A stretch of 64,000 nt of DNA from Dawidia cretensis (GTDB lineage: Bacteria; Bacteroidota; Bacteroidia; Cytophagales; Cyclobacteriaceae), in the NCBI RefSeq assembly GCF_018598175.1, contig NZ_JAHESE010000014.1:1-64000 (forward strand), written 5' to 3'. Positions 1 to 9,134 of this stretch are shown here, piece by piece. A program made the translations under genes and the position numbers. The notes beneath the pieces were generated by a model that had not been told where the DNA came from, did no database searches, and was given only the letters and a program-made list of their open reading frames with translations. The stretch's first letter is position 1, and the number at the start of each line of letters is the position of its first letter.

Positions 1-52
1 GGGGGGGCGCGTGAAGTGTGAGAGCGGAGAAGGGGGGTGGGAGGGGGGCCTG

Positions 53-119
53 GCCTGTCTGAAGACTGGCATTGGGGAGGTCCAAGTCGCCTCCCTTCGG
101 TCGGAAGACTTGAACCAGG
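53..119. repeat. Intergenic double-hairpin repeat, copy 1
   Basis: First of four related elements (others at 7448, 15069 and 47942). A short hairpin at 53-70 (stem near GCCAGTC/GACTGGC, here with one change, loop TGAA) is followed by a longer hairpin at about 79-118 whose outer arms are GGTCCAAGTC and GACTTGAACC and whose tip is C(TTCG)G. It lies in non-coding DNA upstream of position 175, where the GntR gene ends on the other strand. Seen directly; function unknown. Confidence 0.75.
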
Positions 120-174
120 TTTTGATGGCATTTTTGTATTGCAGTCACAAGTACCGCGCCTCCGCTAACGCTTC

Positions 175-1221
175 TTATACCGAACCGCGATCGATGAACC
201 GGAATACATTTTTTACTGTCTCGCGTTTCTTCTTCAAGATCATATAGGCCGCTGTCTCTCCCATGACCTGAAAGTCTGTGGAGATCACGGTTATGCCCAG
301 GAGATCTTTCAGTGGCGTATCATTATACGAGATCACCCCTATATCTTTCCCCAGCATAAACTTCTTATCGCGCACCTGCTTGATCAGCCGCACTAAATCA
401 TTTTCTTCTATCGTAATATAAGCATCCTTGGGCTGCAGCTCCATGTCGTTGTAAAGTTCTTCGAGTATTTCGAAGTCGAAGCCGGCGTCGGAGCAGAACT
501 TTTGGAAACCCTGGAGGATTTCGAGGGGGTAGGGGTAGACGGTTTTACGGGGGTATACCAGGATGAGCTTGTCGTATTGTTTCAGGCGTGACTGGCCTTC
601 GCGCAGGGCGTCGTAGATGTCGGTTTTGAAGTCCTGGTAGACAGAGGCGACGTCGCGTTTGAGCTCGGGGAGATAGTTGTCGAGTAGTAGCAACCGATCT
701 TCGGGAATCTTGCGCAGGGCTTCGAGCACGTCGGCGGTGGTGCTTTCGTGGGCGAGGTGCTCGTCTTTGAAGTGGGGCATGACGACGAAGTAGTCGTAGC
801 GGCCGGTGCCTTCGCGCAGGGCTGTGAGAAAGATGTTGGGATCCGCGTGGAAGATGGTGAGGTCTACGTGGGCGTTTGTGCCCAGGCTGCTGACGAAGGA
901 ATTGTAGATTTGTAGTTTATAGGAGCTGAGCTTGTTGAGCAGGCAGAGGATGTTGATGCGCGAGGGAAGCACCGTGCGGGCGACGTAGTAGCCTTTGCCC
1001 TTCGCGGACACGATGATCTGTTTTTCCTTGAGGTAATTATAGGCTTTCTCGACGGTATCGCGCGAGAGGTAATACTCTTCACTGATCTCGTTGATGGACG
1101 GTATGCGCTGGCCCACGGTCAGGAGACCTTTTTCGATATCGCCGACGATCGAGTTGACGATCTGGTGATATTTGGGAATGCGCGACTCGCTGTCGATCCG
1201 TATCGGGTGGATGTACTCCAT
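175..1221 (-). CDS. GntR-family transcriptional regulator with periplasmic-binding-like effector domain
   Basis: A 348-residue DNA-binding repressor or activator. Residues about 10-80 form a GntR winged helix (SRIPKYHQIV, then VGQRIPSINEISEEYYLSRD, then a helix rich in KAYNYLKEK); the remaining 260 residues resemble the sugar-binding (LacI/PBP1-type) domain found behind a GntR head in many Bacteroidota. I chose ATG 1221 because an AGAGGT ribosome-site-like stretch sits 7-12 bases upstream; ATG 1236 adds five residues and has no such site. It stands alone: the gene upstream on the same strand (RDD/DUF4328) is 100 bases away and unrelated, and its 3' side holds repeat copy 1. Ligand and targets cannot be told; in this family carbohydrate-utilisation genes are usual. 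Confidence 0.88.
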   Translation of the reverse strand: MEYIHPIRIDSESRIPKYHQIVNSIVGDIEKGLLTVGQRIPSINEISEEYYLSRDTVEKAYNYLKEKQIIVSAKGKGYYVARTVLPSRINILCLLNKLSSYKLQIYNSFVSSLGTNAHVDLTIFHADPNIFLTALREGTGRYDYFVVMPHFKDEHLAHESTTADVLEALRKIPEDRLLLLDNYLPELKRDVASVYQDFKTDIYDALREGQSRLKQYDKLILVYPRKTVYPYPLEILQGFQKFCSDAGFDFEILEELYNDMELQPKDAYITIEENDLVRLIKQVRDKKFMLGKDIGVISYNDTPLKDLLGITVISTDFQVMGETAAYMILKKKRETVKNVFRFIDRGSV

Positions 1222-1337
1222 AGTCTGACCTCTCATCCCACAATGTTATAATTTTTTGCTAAACTTCCATCAAGATCAATCGATTTCCGGTGGATTTCAA
1301 ACGGTATAGTGCAGGATGGCCGGAATGCCGGGGGTTT

Positions 1338-2864
1338 TTAGCTTTCGGTAGCGGGTAGTCCCTGCAGAAATGTATTCAGCCAGCGCGCATAGCGCACGAC
1401 GGCGATGCAGGCTACGATGCCACCCAGCGAGAGCAGCAGCGCAGCCAGGACCTGTCCATTCGCCGGGTTGGCGTAGCGCATTGTCAGCAAGCCAAGATAA
1501 ACCAGTGTGGAAAAAGCTCCGAACGCACGGCAAAAAAAGCGGTTTAGCTGGTAGAATGTTTCAGCGATCTCCGGATTGTCGGAATTTTGACTAAAGTTTT
1601 CAGCGACTTTATCGAGCACGACGGCGGGCATTGTGAAGTTGAGTATCGGGATCCAGCATGCTATTATCTTCAGGAAATGTTTGCCTTCGGTCTTCGACCC
1701 GGCCTGTGCGTGGTTTTGCGCAACGTTCGACACAGTGGCCAGCCAGCCGGTAAGCAGCGACATGAATATCCACAGGAATATGAGCACCAAGAGGAACGGT
1801 GCAGAAGCGATGCTTTCAAGGAAATAATCCTGATTGGTTAGTTTGAAAATCGAAGCCACCAAAAGCCAGCAGCAGAACGTGCCGAAGACAAAACTTGCGC
1901 CGACGACCAGGTTGTTTTGCCGCACCATCGGATGGCTTCCGGCCCAGTATACCAACTGTGTCCGCGACAGGGTATCGTGCCAGCCGCCGCGGCCCAGCAG
2001 AAACGAATAACGGTTAAACGGCACGAGGCGGACAATATTGCGCATCAGGACTTTGCCGAACGACGCCCGACCGGCGCCGTGGTCATTTGCGACCATCACG
2101 CCGGTTAGTACTTTGCCCGGCGTCAGCTGGAAGAAAAACTCTGTAACGACGTAGCTGATCCACACCTCCACCAGCCACGTCGTCAGCGCGACCACACTGG
2201 CGAAAGCAGGCGACATGTTATGATACGATGAAGTAGGCAAAAATGAATCATAATAACTGTACACAAAGTAGGTCATAAACACCTTGAAGCCAAACAGCAG
2301 TGTTGCCACGCCGTCTACTTTGCCGTGATACGCACGCATCCAGCGAAGCGGTACTTCTTCCGCGGCAGGATCGGGACGGGAGCCGATCACGCCCGGCAGG
2401 AAAAGGCGCAAGAGAATAAACGACAACGCCGTTTGCACGACCGGTAATACCCCGAACGGGAAATTCTGACTGTCGCCGTACTCGTACAACGGATGCATCC
2501 AGTGTAGCCAGGCATGGTAAAATCCCTGATCGATGAGAAGTGCAACACCCGACCAAAAATAGAGTAGTAAGCTTGCCAGCAGCGTTTGTTTTCGTTGCCG
2601 TTTGCTTCGCCAATAGCGTATGGCCGCGACGGGTAACAGCAATGTGAAAAATGCATGGGCAAGCATCAGCAGGCGAAGGGGCGCAATGGCGTTACTTTCC
2701 AGAAAAATAGTTGTCAATGGATTGTGGAACTCGAATCTCTCTTCGACAACAACGTTATTGTGTATCTCTCGTGTCAGGCTATTGGTGTAGACATACAGTG
2801 CGATCAGGAGAAGCGATAGTGTTGCCAGCAGGGCATCGAAGAGATATGATTTACGGCGGTCCAT
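1338..2864 (-). CDS. RDD-domain plus DUF4328 integral membrane protein
   Basis: A 508-residue polytopic inner-membrane protein of unknown function. The N-terminal third has about four hydrophobic helices. The middle (about 170-310) carries the RDD signature: TPGKVLTGVMV at 248-258 followed by SFGKVLMRNIVR at 268-279. The C-terminal part (about 330-495) fits DUF4328, with the typical W-I-P-I-L-N-F-T-M-P motif near 404-413 in front of two final helices. RDD proteins are loosely linked to ion or osmolyte transport, but no substrate is visible here. It follows the Kef-type antiporter on the same strand with 178 bases between, so co-transcription is possible but not shown. The domain pairing in one chain is the odd point. 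ATG 2864 is the only reasonable start. Confidence 0.72.
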   Translation of the reverse strand: MDRRKSYLFDALLATLSLLLIALYVYTNSLTREIHNNVVVEERFEFHNPLTTIFLESNAIAPLRLLMLAHAFFTLLLPVAAIRYWRSKRQRKQTLLASLLLYFWSGVALLIDQGFYHAWLHWMHPLYEYGDSQNFPFGVLPVVQTALSFILLRLFLPGVIGSRPDPAAEEVPLRWMRAYHGKVDGVATLLFGFKVFMTYFVYSYYDSFLPTSSYHNMSPAFASVVALTTWLVEVWISYVVTEFFFQLTPGKVLTGVMVANDHGAGRASFGKVLMRNIVRLVPFNRYSFLLGRGGWHDTLSRTQLVYWAGSHPMVRQNNLVVGASFVFGTFCCWLLVASIFKLTNQDYFLESIASAPFLLVLIFLWIFMSLLTGWLATVSNVAQNHAQAGSKTEGKHFLKIIACWIPILNFTMPAVVLDKVAENFSQNSDNPEIAETFYQLNRFFCRAFGAFSTLVYLGLLTMRYANPANGQVLAALLLSLGGIVACIAVVRYARWLNTFLQGLPATES

Positions 2865-3042
2865 GTAAAAAGAGTAATGGCTGTGTGGCCAAAAGTAGGG
2901 AATTCTGTCCGGTGAATTCCTGCTATTTGATACCGGGTATTACATCGAAGTTACACTGTTGACCGGCCGCGACCGGGCCGTTGGTCATGCAAGTATACCA
3001 TTGTCCATGCGCGGTCGTGTCCGCCGCCAGTGGTGTGTCTTG

Positions 3043-5313
3043 TTATTGATTTTCTTTTTCGGTCGGCTTTTTTACCGGCAGCTTCTGCGCCTTTAGAAAG
3101 TCTTTGATTCGTTTTTTATTTCCGGCGATCCAAAGTACATCTCCTTCTTCCAGCACTGCGGTGGAGTCGGGGTTGAGCATGCGGTTGCCGTTTCGTTCGA
3201 TGCCGACGATGAGGGCTTTGGCTTGCTCGCGGATGCCGGTGCTGCGGATGGATTGGCCGATGAGGCAGGTGTCTTTTTGAAGCGTGATGTTTAGGAGCAT
3301 GATCTCGTTCTTGGCGGCTTCTTCTTCGTTGCGGCCGTTGATGGATTCTTCGAAGAGGCCTTTGACTTTGGTGAGCTGCTCGTCGGTGCCGATGACGGAG
3401 ACGCGGTCGCCGGGATATAGGCGCTCGTAGCGGTCGGGGGTGAGGATGGTAATGTTTCCGCGCTCGATCAGGCCGATGTTTATACCATAGTTCTCCCGCA
3501 GGGAAAGCTCTTGCAGTGTGTTGCCGATGAGGGGAGACTCCGCGGGGACTTCAAATTCTGCGAGGTGGGCATCCCACGGGGCGATCTCGGGGCGGCGCTT
3601 TTGTTGTGCTTCGCGCTCGTTGAGGTTTACCAGGAACCGTTTCTCCACGCGGTCGTAGAATTGCTGCAGCTTGCGCGAGAATACCAGTACGACGAGAATG
3701 GTAACGGCAAAGCCGACGATAATCACTACGGGAGTTGAGAAGTAGCGGTCTAGCAGGAAACCTACCAGGGCCACCGCCACGGCGACGCGCACGATCTCCA
3801 GCATGATCAGCGGACCGCGGTTGAGCTTGCGGTTGAGCCAGAGATGCGCATAGGCTTCGCGTTCGATGCGGCGTACGGCGATAGTCCAGATGGGCAGGAT
3901 CATCGCGATGAGCGTGATGGCAACGGTGATGATCTTGTCTTGTGGACTATTTGCGATGCGGGTGGAGATGAAAGGAAAGAGATATCGTTGCGACAGCACG
4001 ATCAGGCCGATGGCCAGCACGGTATGGATGACGATATTCAATGTATACGCCCGTAGCAGGAGCTTCCAGTCGCTGCTGGCGGAAAGCTGTTGCGTACTGG
4101 AGCTATAGCGGTTGATGCCGTTTACCCAGCGGGCGGGCAACATCCGTTCCAATAACATGTACACGCTTTCGGATTTCTGGATGAAGTATGGTGTGGTGAA
4201 GGTGGTGACGGCCGAGGCGGCCACAGCAATGGGGTAGAGGAAATTGCTGGTTACTTTCAGGCTGATGCCGAGCGAAGCGATGATAAAAGAGAATTCGCCG
4301 ATTTGCGCGAGACTCATGCCGGCCTGTACCGAGTGTTTGAGCGATTGGCCGGAAATGATGGCGCCAATGGTGGTGCTGATGAGCTTGCCGAAGATCGTAA
4401 TGAACGTTACCACCAATACCGGTATGGCGTAGTCGATGAGCACTTGCGGATTGATCATCATGCCCACCGATACAAAGAATACGGCGGCGAAGAGATCTTT
4501 TACGGGTCTTACCAGGTGCTCGATGCGTTCGGCCTGGGTGGTCTCAGCGAGGATTGAGCCCATGATGAAGGCGCCCAGGGCGGCGGAGAAGCCGACGGTG
4601 ACGGCGAGGATGACCATGAGCAGGCACAGGCCGATGGAGACGATGAGCATGTTCTCGTCGCTCATGAGGTTGCGCGTGCGCTTGAGGAAGGTCGGTATAA
4701 AGAAGATGCCCGCCAGGAACCACAGGATCAGGAAAAAGATGAGCTTGAGCAACTGCATGCCGAGCTCGGCGCCGGCGAACTGCTGGCTGACGGCGATGGT
4801 CGATAACAATACCAACAGGAGAATGGCGACGAGGTCTTCGACGATGAGGATGCCAAAGACCAGCGTGGCGTATTTTTTGGATTTGACACCGAGCTCGTCG
4901 AATGCGCGTAGGATGATCGTGGTAGACGACATCGACAGCAAGGCGCCCAGGAAGATGCTGTCCATGGTGGTCCAGCCCAGGAGCTTGCCGGTGACAAAGC
5001 CCACGAAGATCATGATGGCGATCTCGGTAATGGCAGTGATGGAGGCGGAGCCGCCTACGGCGACGAGCTTCTTAAAGCTGAACTCGAGGCCGAGGCTGAA
5101 GAGCAGGAAGATGACGCCGATCTCGGACCATACCTGGATGCCTTCCGCATCGGCCACGGTGGGCAGGAGCGAGACGTACGGCCCCACGAGCAGGCCGGCC
5201 AGGATGTACCCCAGCACCGTCGGCTGCCGGATCTTCTTGAAGAGCAGGGTTGTGATGCCTGCTACTGCCAGGATGAGCCCGAGGTCGGTGATGAGTTGCG
5301 GAAGGTGCGTCAT
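3043..5313 (-). CDS. Kef/CPA2-type monovalent cation:proton antiporter with two TrkA-C domains
   Basis: A 756-residue inner-membrane exchanger, probably of potassium or sodium against protons. Residues about 1-400 form the Na_H_Exchanger fold (PTVLGYILAGLLVGP near the N-terminus; LLFSLGLEFSFKKL; the FSAALGAFIMGSILAET and ISGQSLKHSVQAGMSLAQIGEFSFI segments typical of KefB/KefC). More helices follow to about 560. The cytoplasmic tail has two tandem TrkA-C/RCK-C modules (about 590-660 and 675-745), each with the spaced G..L..L..R pattern and a closing GD.l.viG. There is no Rossmann TrkA-N domain and no glutathione-site KefF partner, so gating differs from E. coli KefC. The gene is divergent from the AraC regulator at 5470, with 156 bases between. 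Confidence 0.9.
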   Translation of the reverse strand: MTHLPQLITDLGLILAVAGITTLLFKKIRQPTVLGYILAGLLVGPYVSLLPTVADAEGIQVWSEIGVIFLLFSLGLEFSFKKLVAVGGSASITAITEIAIMIFVGFVTGKLLGWTTMDSIFLGALLSMSSTTIILRAFDELGVKSKKYATLVFGILIVEDLVAILLLVLLSTIAVSQQFAGAELGMQLLKLIFFLILWFLAGIFFIPTFLKRTRNLMSDENMLIVSIGLCLLMVILAVTVGFSAALGAFIMGSILAETTQAERIEHLVRPVKDLFAAVFFVSVGMMINPQVLIDYAIPVLVVTFITIFGKLISTTIGAIISGQSLKHSVQAGMSLAQIGEFSFIIASLGISLKVTSNFLYPIAVAASAVTTFTTPYFIQKSESVYMLLERMLPARWVNGINRYSSSTQQLSASSDWKLLLRAYTLNIVIHTVLAIGLIVLSQRYLFPFISTRIANSPQDKIITVAITLIAMILPIWTIAVRRIEREAYAHLWLNRKLNRGPLIMLEIVRVAVAVALVGFLLDRYFSTPVVIIVGFAVTILVVLVFSRKLQQFYDRVEKRFLVNLNEREAQQKRRPEIAPWDAHLAEFEVPAESPLIGNTLQELSLRENYGINIGLIERGNITILTPDRYERLYPGDRVSVIGTDEQLTKVKGLFEESINGRNEEEAAKNEIMLLNITLQKDTCLIGQSIRSTGIREQAKALIVGIERNGNRMLNPDSTAVLEEGDVLWIAGNKKRIKDFLKAQKLPVKKPTEKENQ

Positions 5314-5450
5314 GCGGGCAAAATATCGTTTTTTTATTGTTTGGCCAATGAGAAAAGGCGTCCGTCACCAAAAGACTGCCGCTCATCACTTTTGCGCCGC
5401 CGCCGATCAGGTTGGTGCAACCCTGCGTCGCAAACTTTCGTTTGTTATTT

Positions 5451-5465
5451 GAATTTTATAATTTT
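5451..5465. repeat. AT-rich 15-base direct repeat, copy 1 (upstream of araC-type gene)
   Basis: GAATTTTATAATTTT, immediately upstream of the AraC start at 5470 and partly overlapping a TAATTTTG -7-like box (5459-5466). The same 15 bases recur at 6373-6387 before the aldo/keto reductase. Candidate shared promoter or AraC-binding site; binding is inferred. Confidence 0.55.
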
Positions 5466-5469
5466 GAGG

Positions 5470-6366
5470 ATGCAGCCAAAAAGCGAGACGCTCGAAGATT
5501 TTTATAACCGTTATCCGGCCAAACGGCCGGCGGCATACGATCCCACGAAGCCTTCGGAAACCGGGCATTTTAACGTATACCGCCGCGACAGCTGCAACCG
5601 GTATGCACCCTATAACCGCCGGGACTATTATAAGATCTCGCTGATCCGCGGACAGGGCAATTTATACTTTGCCGACAAGACGATCGAGGTCGATCGGAAC
5701 GCATTGGTATTCTTTAATCCCCAGGTGCCGTATGCCTGGGAAGCGATCTCGGAGGTGCAGGCCGGCCACTTTTGTCTGTTTACCGACGGCTTTATCAACG
5801 CGAAAGGCAACGAGAGCATTCTTGATTCGCCGTTGTTTCAGGTGGGATGCAACCCGGTGTTTTTTTTATCCCCCCAACAGGATGAGCACATCGGTGAGCT
5901 ATTCGAAAAGATGGTTTGCGAGCGGGATTCGGACTATCCGCACAAGTTTGAGCTATTGCGCAACTATGTTAACCTGGTGATTCACGAGGCCCTCAAGATG
6001 CACCCGACGGAGACGCATCACTCCACCAGCGCGTCGGGGCGCATTGCGTCGCTTTTTATAGAGTTGCTGGAGCGTCAGTTTCCTGTCGCCTCGGAGCATT
6101 CGCTGAAGCTGCGGACGGCAAACGATTACGCCGAACGGTTGTCTATACATCCCAACCACCTGAACCGCGCCGTGAAAGAGATTACCGGGAAGACCACGAC
6201 CGATCACATTTCCGAACGCATCGTTCGGGAGGCCCGCGCATTGTTGATGCACACCGACTGGAGCGTGTCGCAGATCGGCTACTCGCTCGGGTTTGAGTAC
6301 CCGGCGTATTTCAATAACTTTTTCAAGAAGCAAACCCAAGCGACCCCTCGTTCGCTGCGAAAATAA
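5470..6366 (+). CDS. AraC-family transcriptional regulator (cupin plus HTH_18)
   Basis: A 298-residue regulator. The N-terminal about 180 residues resemble the AraC-type cupin arm (YYKISLIRGQGNLYFADKTIEVDRNALVFFNPQVPYAWE). The last 100 residues form two helix-turn-helix units; the second reads SVSQIGYSLGFEYPAYFNNFFKKQTQATP, the classic AraC signature. The reading frame is open back to 5296, but that stretch overlaps the divergent antiporter gene and lacks similarity to the family, so ATG 5470 is the start. A TAATTTTG box ends three bases before it, implying a leaderless or very short-leader message, or a chance match. The aldo/keto reductase begins 72 bases downstream and shares the flanking 15-base repeat, so it is the likely target. 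Confidence 0.92.
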   Translation: MQPKSETLEDFYNRYPAKRPAAYDPTKPSETGHFNVYRRDSCNRYAPYNRRDYYKISLIRGQGNLYFADKTIEVDRNALVFFNPQVPYAWEAISEVQAGHFCLFTDGFINAKGNESILDSPLFQVGCNPVFFLSPQQDEHIGELFEKMVCERDSDYPHKFELLRNYVNLVIHEALKMHPTETHHSTSASGRIASLFIELLERQFPVASEHSLKLRTANDYAERLSIHPNHLNRAVKEITGKTTTDHISERIVREARALLMHTDWSVSQIGYSLGFEYPAYFNNFFKKQTQATPRSLRK

Positions 6367-6372
6367 ATATTC

Positions 6373-6387
6373 GAATTTTATAATTTT
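6373..6387. repeat. AT-rich 15-base direct repeat, copy 2 (upstream of aldo/keto reductase)
   Basis: Exact match of the repeat at 5451-5465, seven bases after the AraC stop codon and about 50 bases before the reductase start. Position relative to the TAGCTTTG box at 6427 suits an activator site. Inference only. Confidence 0.5.
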
Positions 6388-6426
6388 TGGTTTGAAATCC
6401 ATAATCCGTTGCGAAGCTTGACATCC

Positions 6427-6434
6427 TAGCTTTG
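6427..6434 (+). promoter_or_regulatory. Bacteroidota -7 promoter box for aldo/keto reductase
   Basis: TAGCTTTG matches TAnnTTTG exactly and ends four bases before ATG 6439. No good -33 TTTG stands at the usual 19-21 base spacing, which would fit dependence on an activator such as the upstream AraC protein. Confidence 0.45.
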
Positions 6435-6438
6435 CGAC

Positions 6439-7419
6439 ATGATCTACAGAACCCTACGCAACACTTCTGAAAAACTCTCTGCCGTTGGATTAGGCTGTAT
6501 GGGCATGAGTCATGCCTATGGGGCGCTCGATAACGCGGAGTCAATTGCTACTTTACACCGGGCGCTCGACCTGGGCATCAACTTCTGGGATACGGCCGAC
6601 ATGTATGGTCAGGGCCGCAACGAAGAATTGGTGTCGGAGGTGTTGGTGCCGAACCGTAATAAGATCTTCCTGGCAACCAAGTTTGGCTTTCGCTACCGCG
6701 CGGACGGCACGACGTATTTTGACGGCTCGCCGGCCTATATGAAGACCGCGGTCGAGGCCAGCCTGAAGCGCCTGCGCATCGATACGATCGATCTCTATTA
6801 CGCTCACCGCGTAGACCCTGCGATACCGGTGGAGGAGATGGTCGGCGCCATGGCGGAGCTGGTGAAGGAAGGCAAGGTGCGTTACCTGGGATTGTCGGAG
6901 GCTTCGGCGGCGTCTATCCGGAAGGCGCATGCGGTGCATCCGATCACGGCGTTGCAGAATGAGTACTCGTTGATAACGCGTGATGTGGAGGCGGAGATTC
7001 TTCCACTGTGCCGCGAATTGGGTATTACATTAGTACCGTTCAGTCCACTAGCCCGCGGGTTGGTGACGGCGACATTGGATACGGCGGAGTTGGCACCGGA
7101 TGATTTCCGGCGGACGTTGCCACGGTTTCAGGACGCGCACCTGGATAACAATTTGAAATTGACGGAAGCGCTGAAGGCGTTTGCTGCGGAGAAGGGAATT
7201 ACGCCGGCACAACTGGCGCTGGCCTGGGTGCTGGCGCAAGGGGAGGATGTGATTCCAATTCCGGGGACGAAGAAAAGGAAGTATCTGGAGGAGAATGCCG
7301 GGGCGGCGGATGTTCAACTGTCTGTTGGGGATCTGGCCTGGGTGGCGGAGATTCTACGACAGTATCCGGATGTGGGGCAACGGTATAATGAGGGAATGAT
7401 GAAATTGGTGAATCATTGA
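6439..7419 (+). CDS. Aldo/keto reductase
   Basis: A 326-residue cytosolic NADPH-dependent oxidoreductase with a TIM barrel. The catalytic tetrad is complete: D51 and Y56 in FWDTADMYGQG, K81 in LATKFGF, H123 in LYYAHRVD. The C-terminal cofactor segment VIPIPGTKKRKYLEENAGA near 270-290 is intact. It looks most like the AKR13/yakc-type group that reduces aldehydes and small ketones; the physiological substrate is not visible. It lies 72 bases after the AraC regulator in the same direction with its own -7 box, and probably answers to that regulator. Repeat copy 2 follows 28 bases after its stop. Confidence 0.93.
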   Translation: MIYRTLRNTSEKLSAVGLGCMGMSHAYGALDNAESIATLHRALDLGINFWDTADMYGQGRNEELVSEVLVPNRNKIFLATKFGFRYRADGTTYFDGSPAYMKTAVEASLKRLRIDTIDLYYAHRVDPAIPVEEMVGAMAELVKEGKVRYLGLSEASAASIRKAHAVHPITALQNEYSLITRDVEAEILPLCRELGITLVPFSPLARGLVTATLDTAELAPDDFRRTLPRFQDAHLDNNLKLTEALKAFAAEKGITPAQLALAWVLAQGEDVIPIPGTKKRKYLEENAGAADVQLSVGDLAWVAEILRQYPDVGQRYNEGMMKLVNH

Positions 7420-7447
7420 ATGGCATCGGCATCGGTCAGGGTTCGTC

Positions 7448-7517
7448 GCCAGTCTGAAGACTGGCATTGGGGGTGGGTCCAAGTCGCCCGCCCTTCGGTC
7501 GGAAGACTTGAACCAGG
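7448..7517. repeat. Intergenic double-hairpin repeat, copy 2
   Basis: GCCAGTCTGAAGACTGGC (7448-7465) forms a perfect hairpin; the second hairpin spans about 7477-7516 with arms GGTCCAAGTC and GACTTGAACC and a C(TTCG)G tip. Nearly identical to copies at 53 and 15069. It sits between the aldo/keto reductase and the efflux operon, where no typical terminator is seen. Confidence 0.8.
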
Positions 7518-7661
7518 TATGCGACGTATACTTAGCTATATAAACGTTTTTAGTACTACCAAGACTTACCTCCTTAGAAAACGATTGAACGAGTATGTCA
7601 AGTCGCGACGTTCCCTCCACGCCGTAGCTTTTTTGAACGCAACACACGCTATATATTTCTT

Positions 7662-9131
7662 ATGCAGTTATTGATCCCGAACGGCAGGGTTGCCGTTCAT
7701 CCTTCTTTTCGAATTTATAAAATCGCTGTGCTGGTCTTTCTGGTGCTTGCCAGTACGCTGGGGGCGAAGGCTCAGCAGGCGCAGACAGCCGGTGAGCAAC
7801 CGGCGCAATACCTCGCCCTGCCTGACGCAGTGGAGACCGGTGTTCAACAATATCAAAGCATTCAGGCGAAGCGCAGTTACCTGCATGCCTCGGAGGCCCT
7901 CACGCGCAATGCGCGCAATGAATACCTGCCCAATGTGATTGCGGCGGTGCAGCAGGCGTATGGTACAGTGAACGGTCAATTTGGACCACTCGGTGCTGTG
8001 GGTGTGCTGGGCGTGGCGTCGGCGGGGCCGTCGTACAGTGACCAACGTTGGAATGCGGCTTTTGGTGCGCTCTATATTGTCAGCGCCAACTGGGAGGTGT
8101 TTACCTTCGGCCGTGTGCGGTCGCGCATCGACCTGGCGAAGGCGCAGGTGCGTCGTGATTCGGCGGACCTGGAGCAGGAGGAGTTTGTACAGCGCGTGCG
8201 CATTTCCGGAGCGTATCTCAACTTGCTGGTGGCGCAGCAGTTTCTGCGCAACGGTCGGTCTAATCTCGAACGGGCGGAAGCGGTGCAGCGCACGGTGCGG
8301 GCGCGGACGAGGACGGGGTTGAACCCGGGGGTGGACTCGTCGCTGGCGAATGCGGAGGTGTCGCGGGCGCGGCTGTCGCTGATCGAGCTGCGGACCAACG
8401 AACAGCAGGTGCGCAATCAACTGGCGCAGCTCTTAAATGTACCGCCTACGGAGTTTGTCCTCGACAGCACGTTGTTGGGTAAGTCGCCACAAGAATTGAA
8501 TGCAGGCGTGGCCGTGACGGATAACCCCCAGGTAAAATTTTATCAGGCGCGGATCGAGCAGGCTACGCAGGCGGCCCGCGTGGCGAGCCGCAGTGTGATG
8601 CCGGGCATTTCGCTCTTTGGCGTGTACCAGGCCCGTGGCTCGGGATTCGACTATAATTATACACCGGAGTTCCCCGATCGCTATTCGTCGCGGTATAGCG
8701 ATGGGGTAGACCCGTCGCGGTACAACTATGTGGCCGGTATTAGTTTTTCGTGGAATTTGATCAGCCCGATCAAAGTACGGCAGCAGGCGCGGGCGCAGCA
8801 GTTTGTGGCGGAAGGTTACCGGCATGAATACAACCAGGTGCGCGTGCAGCTGGAGGATCAGTTGGTCCTGGCGGACCAGCGACTGACCAACAGCCTGCAG
8901 AGCTTGCAAGAAGCGCCGCAGCAGTACAACGCCGCTTCGGATGCTTATACACAGAAGAACGTGCTGTATAAAAACGGTCTGACGACGATCGTAGATCTGC
9001 AGCAGTCGATGTATGCGCTGAACCGCGCCGAGATCGACCAGAGCGTGGCGTATGTCAATGTGTGGCAGGCGCTGTTGCTGAAAGCTGCCACCTCGGGCGA
9101 CTTTAACTTATTTATCAATCAGGCTCACTAG
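7662..9131 (+). CDS. TolC-family outer-membrane efflux protein
   Basis: A 489-residue outer-membrane channel of a tripartite efflux pump. A signal peptide is visible, with an unusually long 17-residue lead before the hydrophobic stretch (IAVLVFLVLASTLGAKAQ). Two OEP repeats follow, each with long coiled-coil hairpins: about 50-240 (SRIDLAKAQVRRDSADLEQEEF ... TRTGLNPGVDSSLANAEVSRARL) and about 270-480. It opens a three-gene operon with the pump (3 bases downstream) and adaptor. ATG 7662 is used because no later in-frame ATG leaves a signal peptide. The upstream 242 bases hold repeat copy 2 and a weak TATATTTC box at 7652. Confidence 0.92.
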   Translation: MQLLIPNGRVAVHPSFRIYKIAVLVFLVLASTLGAKAQQAQTAGEQPAQYLALPDAVETGVQQYQSIQAKRSYLHASEALTRNARNEYLPNVIAAVQQAYGTVNGQFGPLGAVGVLGVASAGPSYSDQRWNAAFGALYIVSANWEVFTFGRVRSRIDLAKAQVRRDSADLEQEEFVQRVRISGAYLNLLVAQQFLRNGRSNLERAEAVQRTVRARTRTGLNPGVDSSLANAEVSRARLSLIELRTNEQQVRNQLAQLLNVPPTEFVLDSTLLGKSPQELNAGVAVTDNPQVKFYQARIEQATQAARVASRSVMPGISLFGVYQARGSGFDYNYTPEFPDRYSSRYSDGVDPSRYNYVAGISFSWNLISPIKVRQQARAQQFVAEGYRHEYNQVRVQLEDQLVLADQRLTNSLQSLQEAPQQYNAASDAYTQKNVLYKNGLTTIVDLQQSMYALNRAEIDQSVAYVNVWQALLLKAATSGDFNLFINQAH

Positions 9132-9134
9132 TTT

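Noticed and set aside
4436-5452. 338-codon plus-strand open frame opposite the antiporter gene
   Set aside because: Antisense shadow of a high-GC coding region; methionine- and arginine-rich, no family motif, and the minus-strand protein is a clear antiporter.
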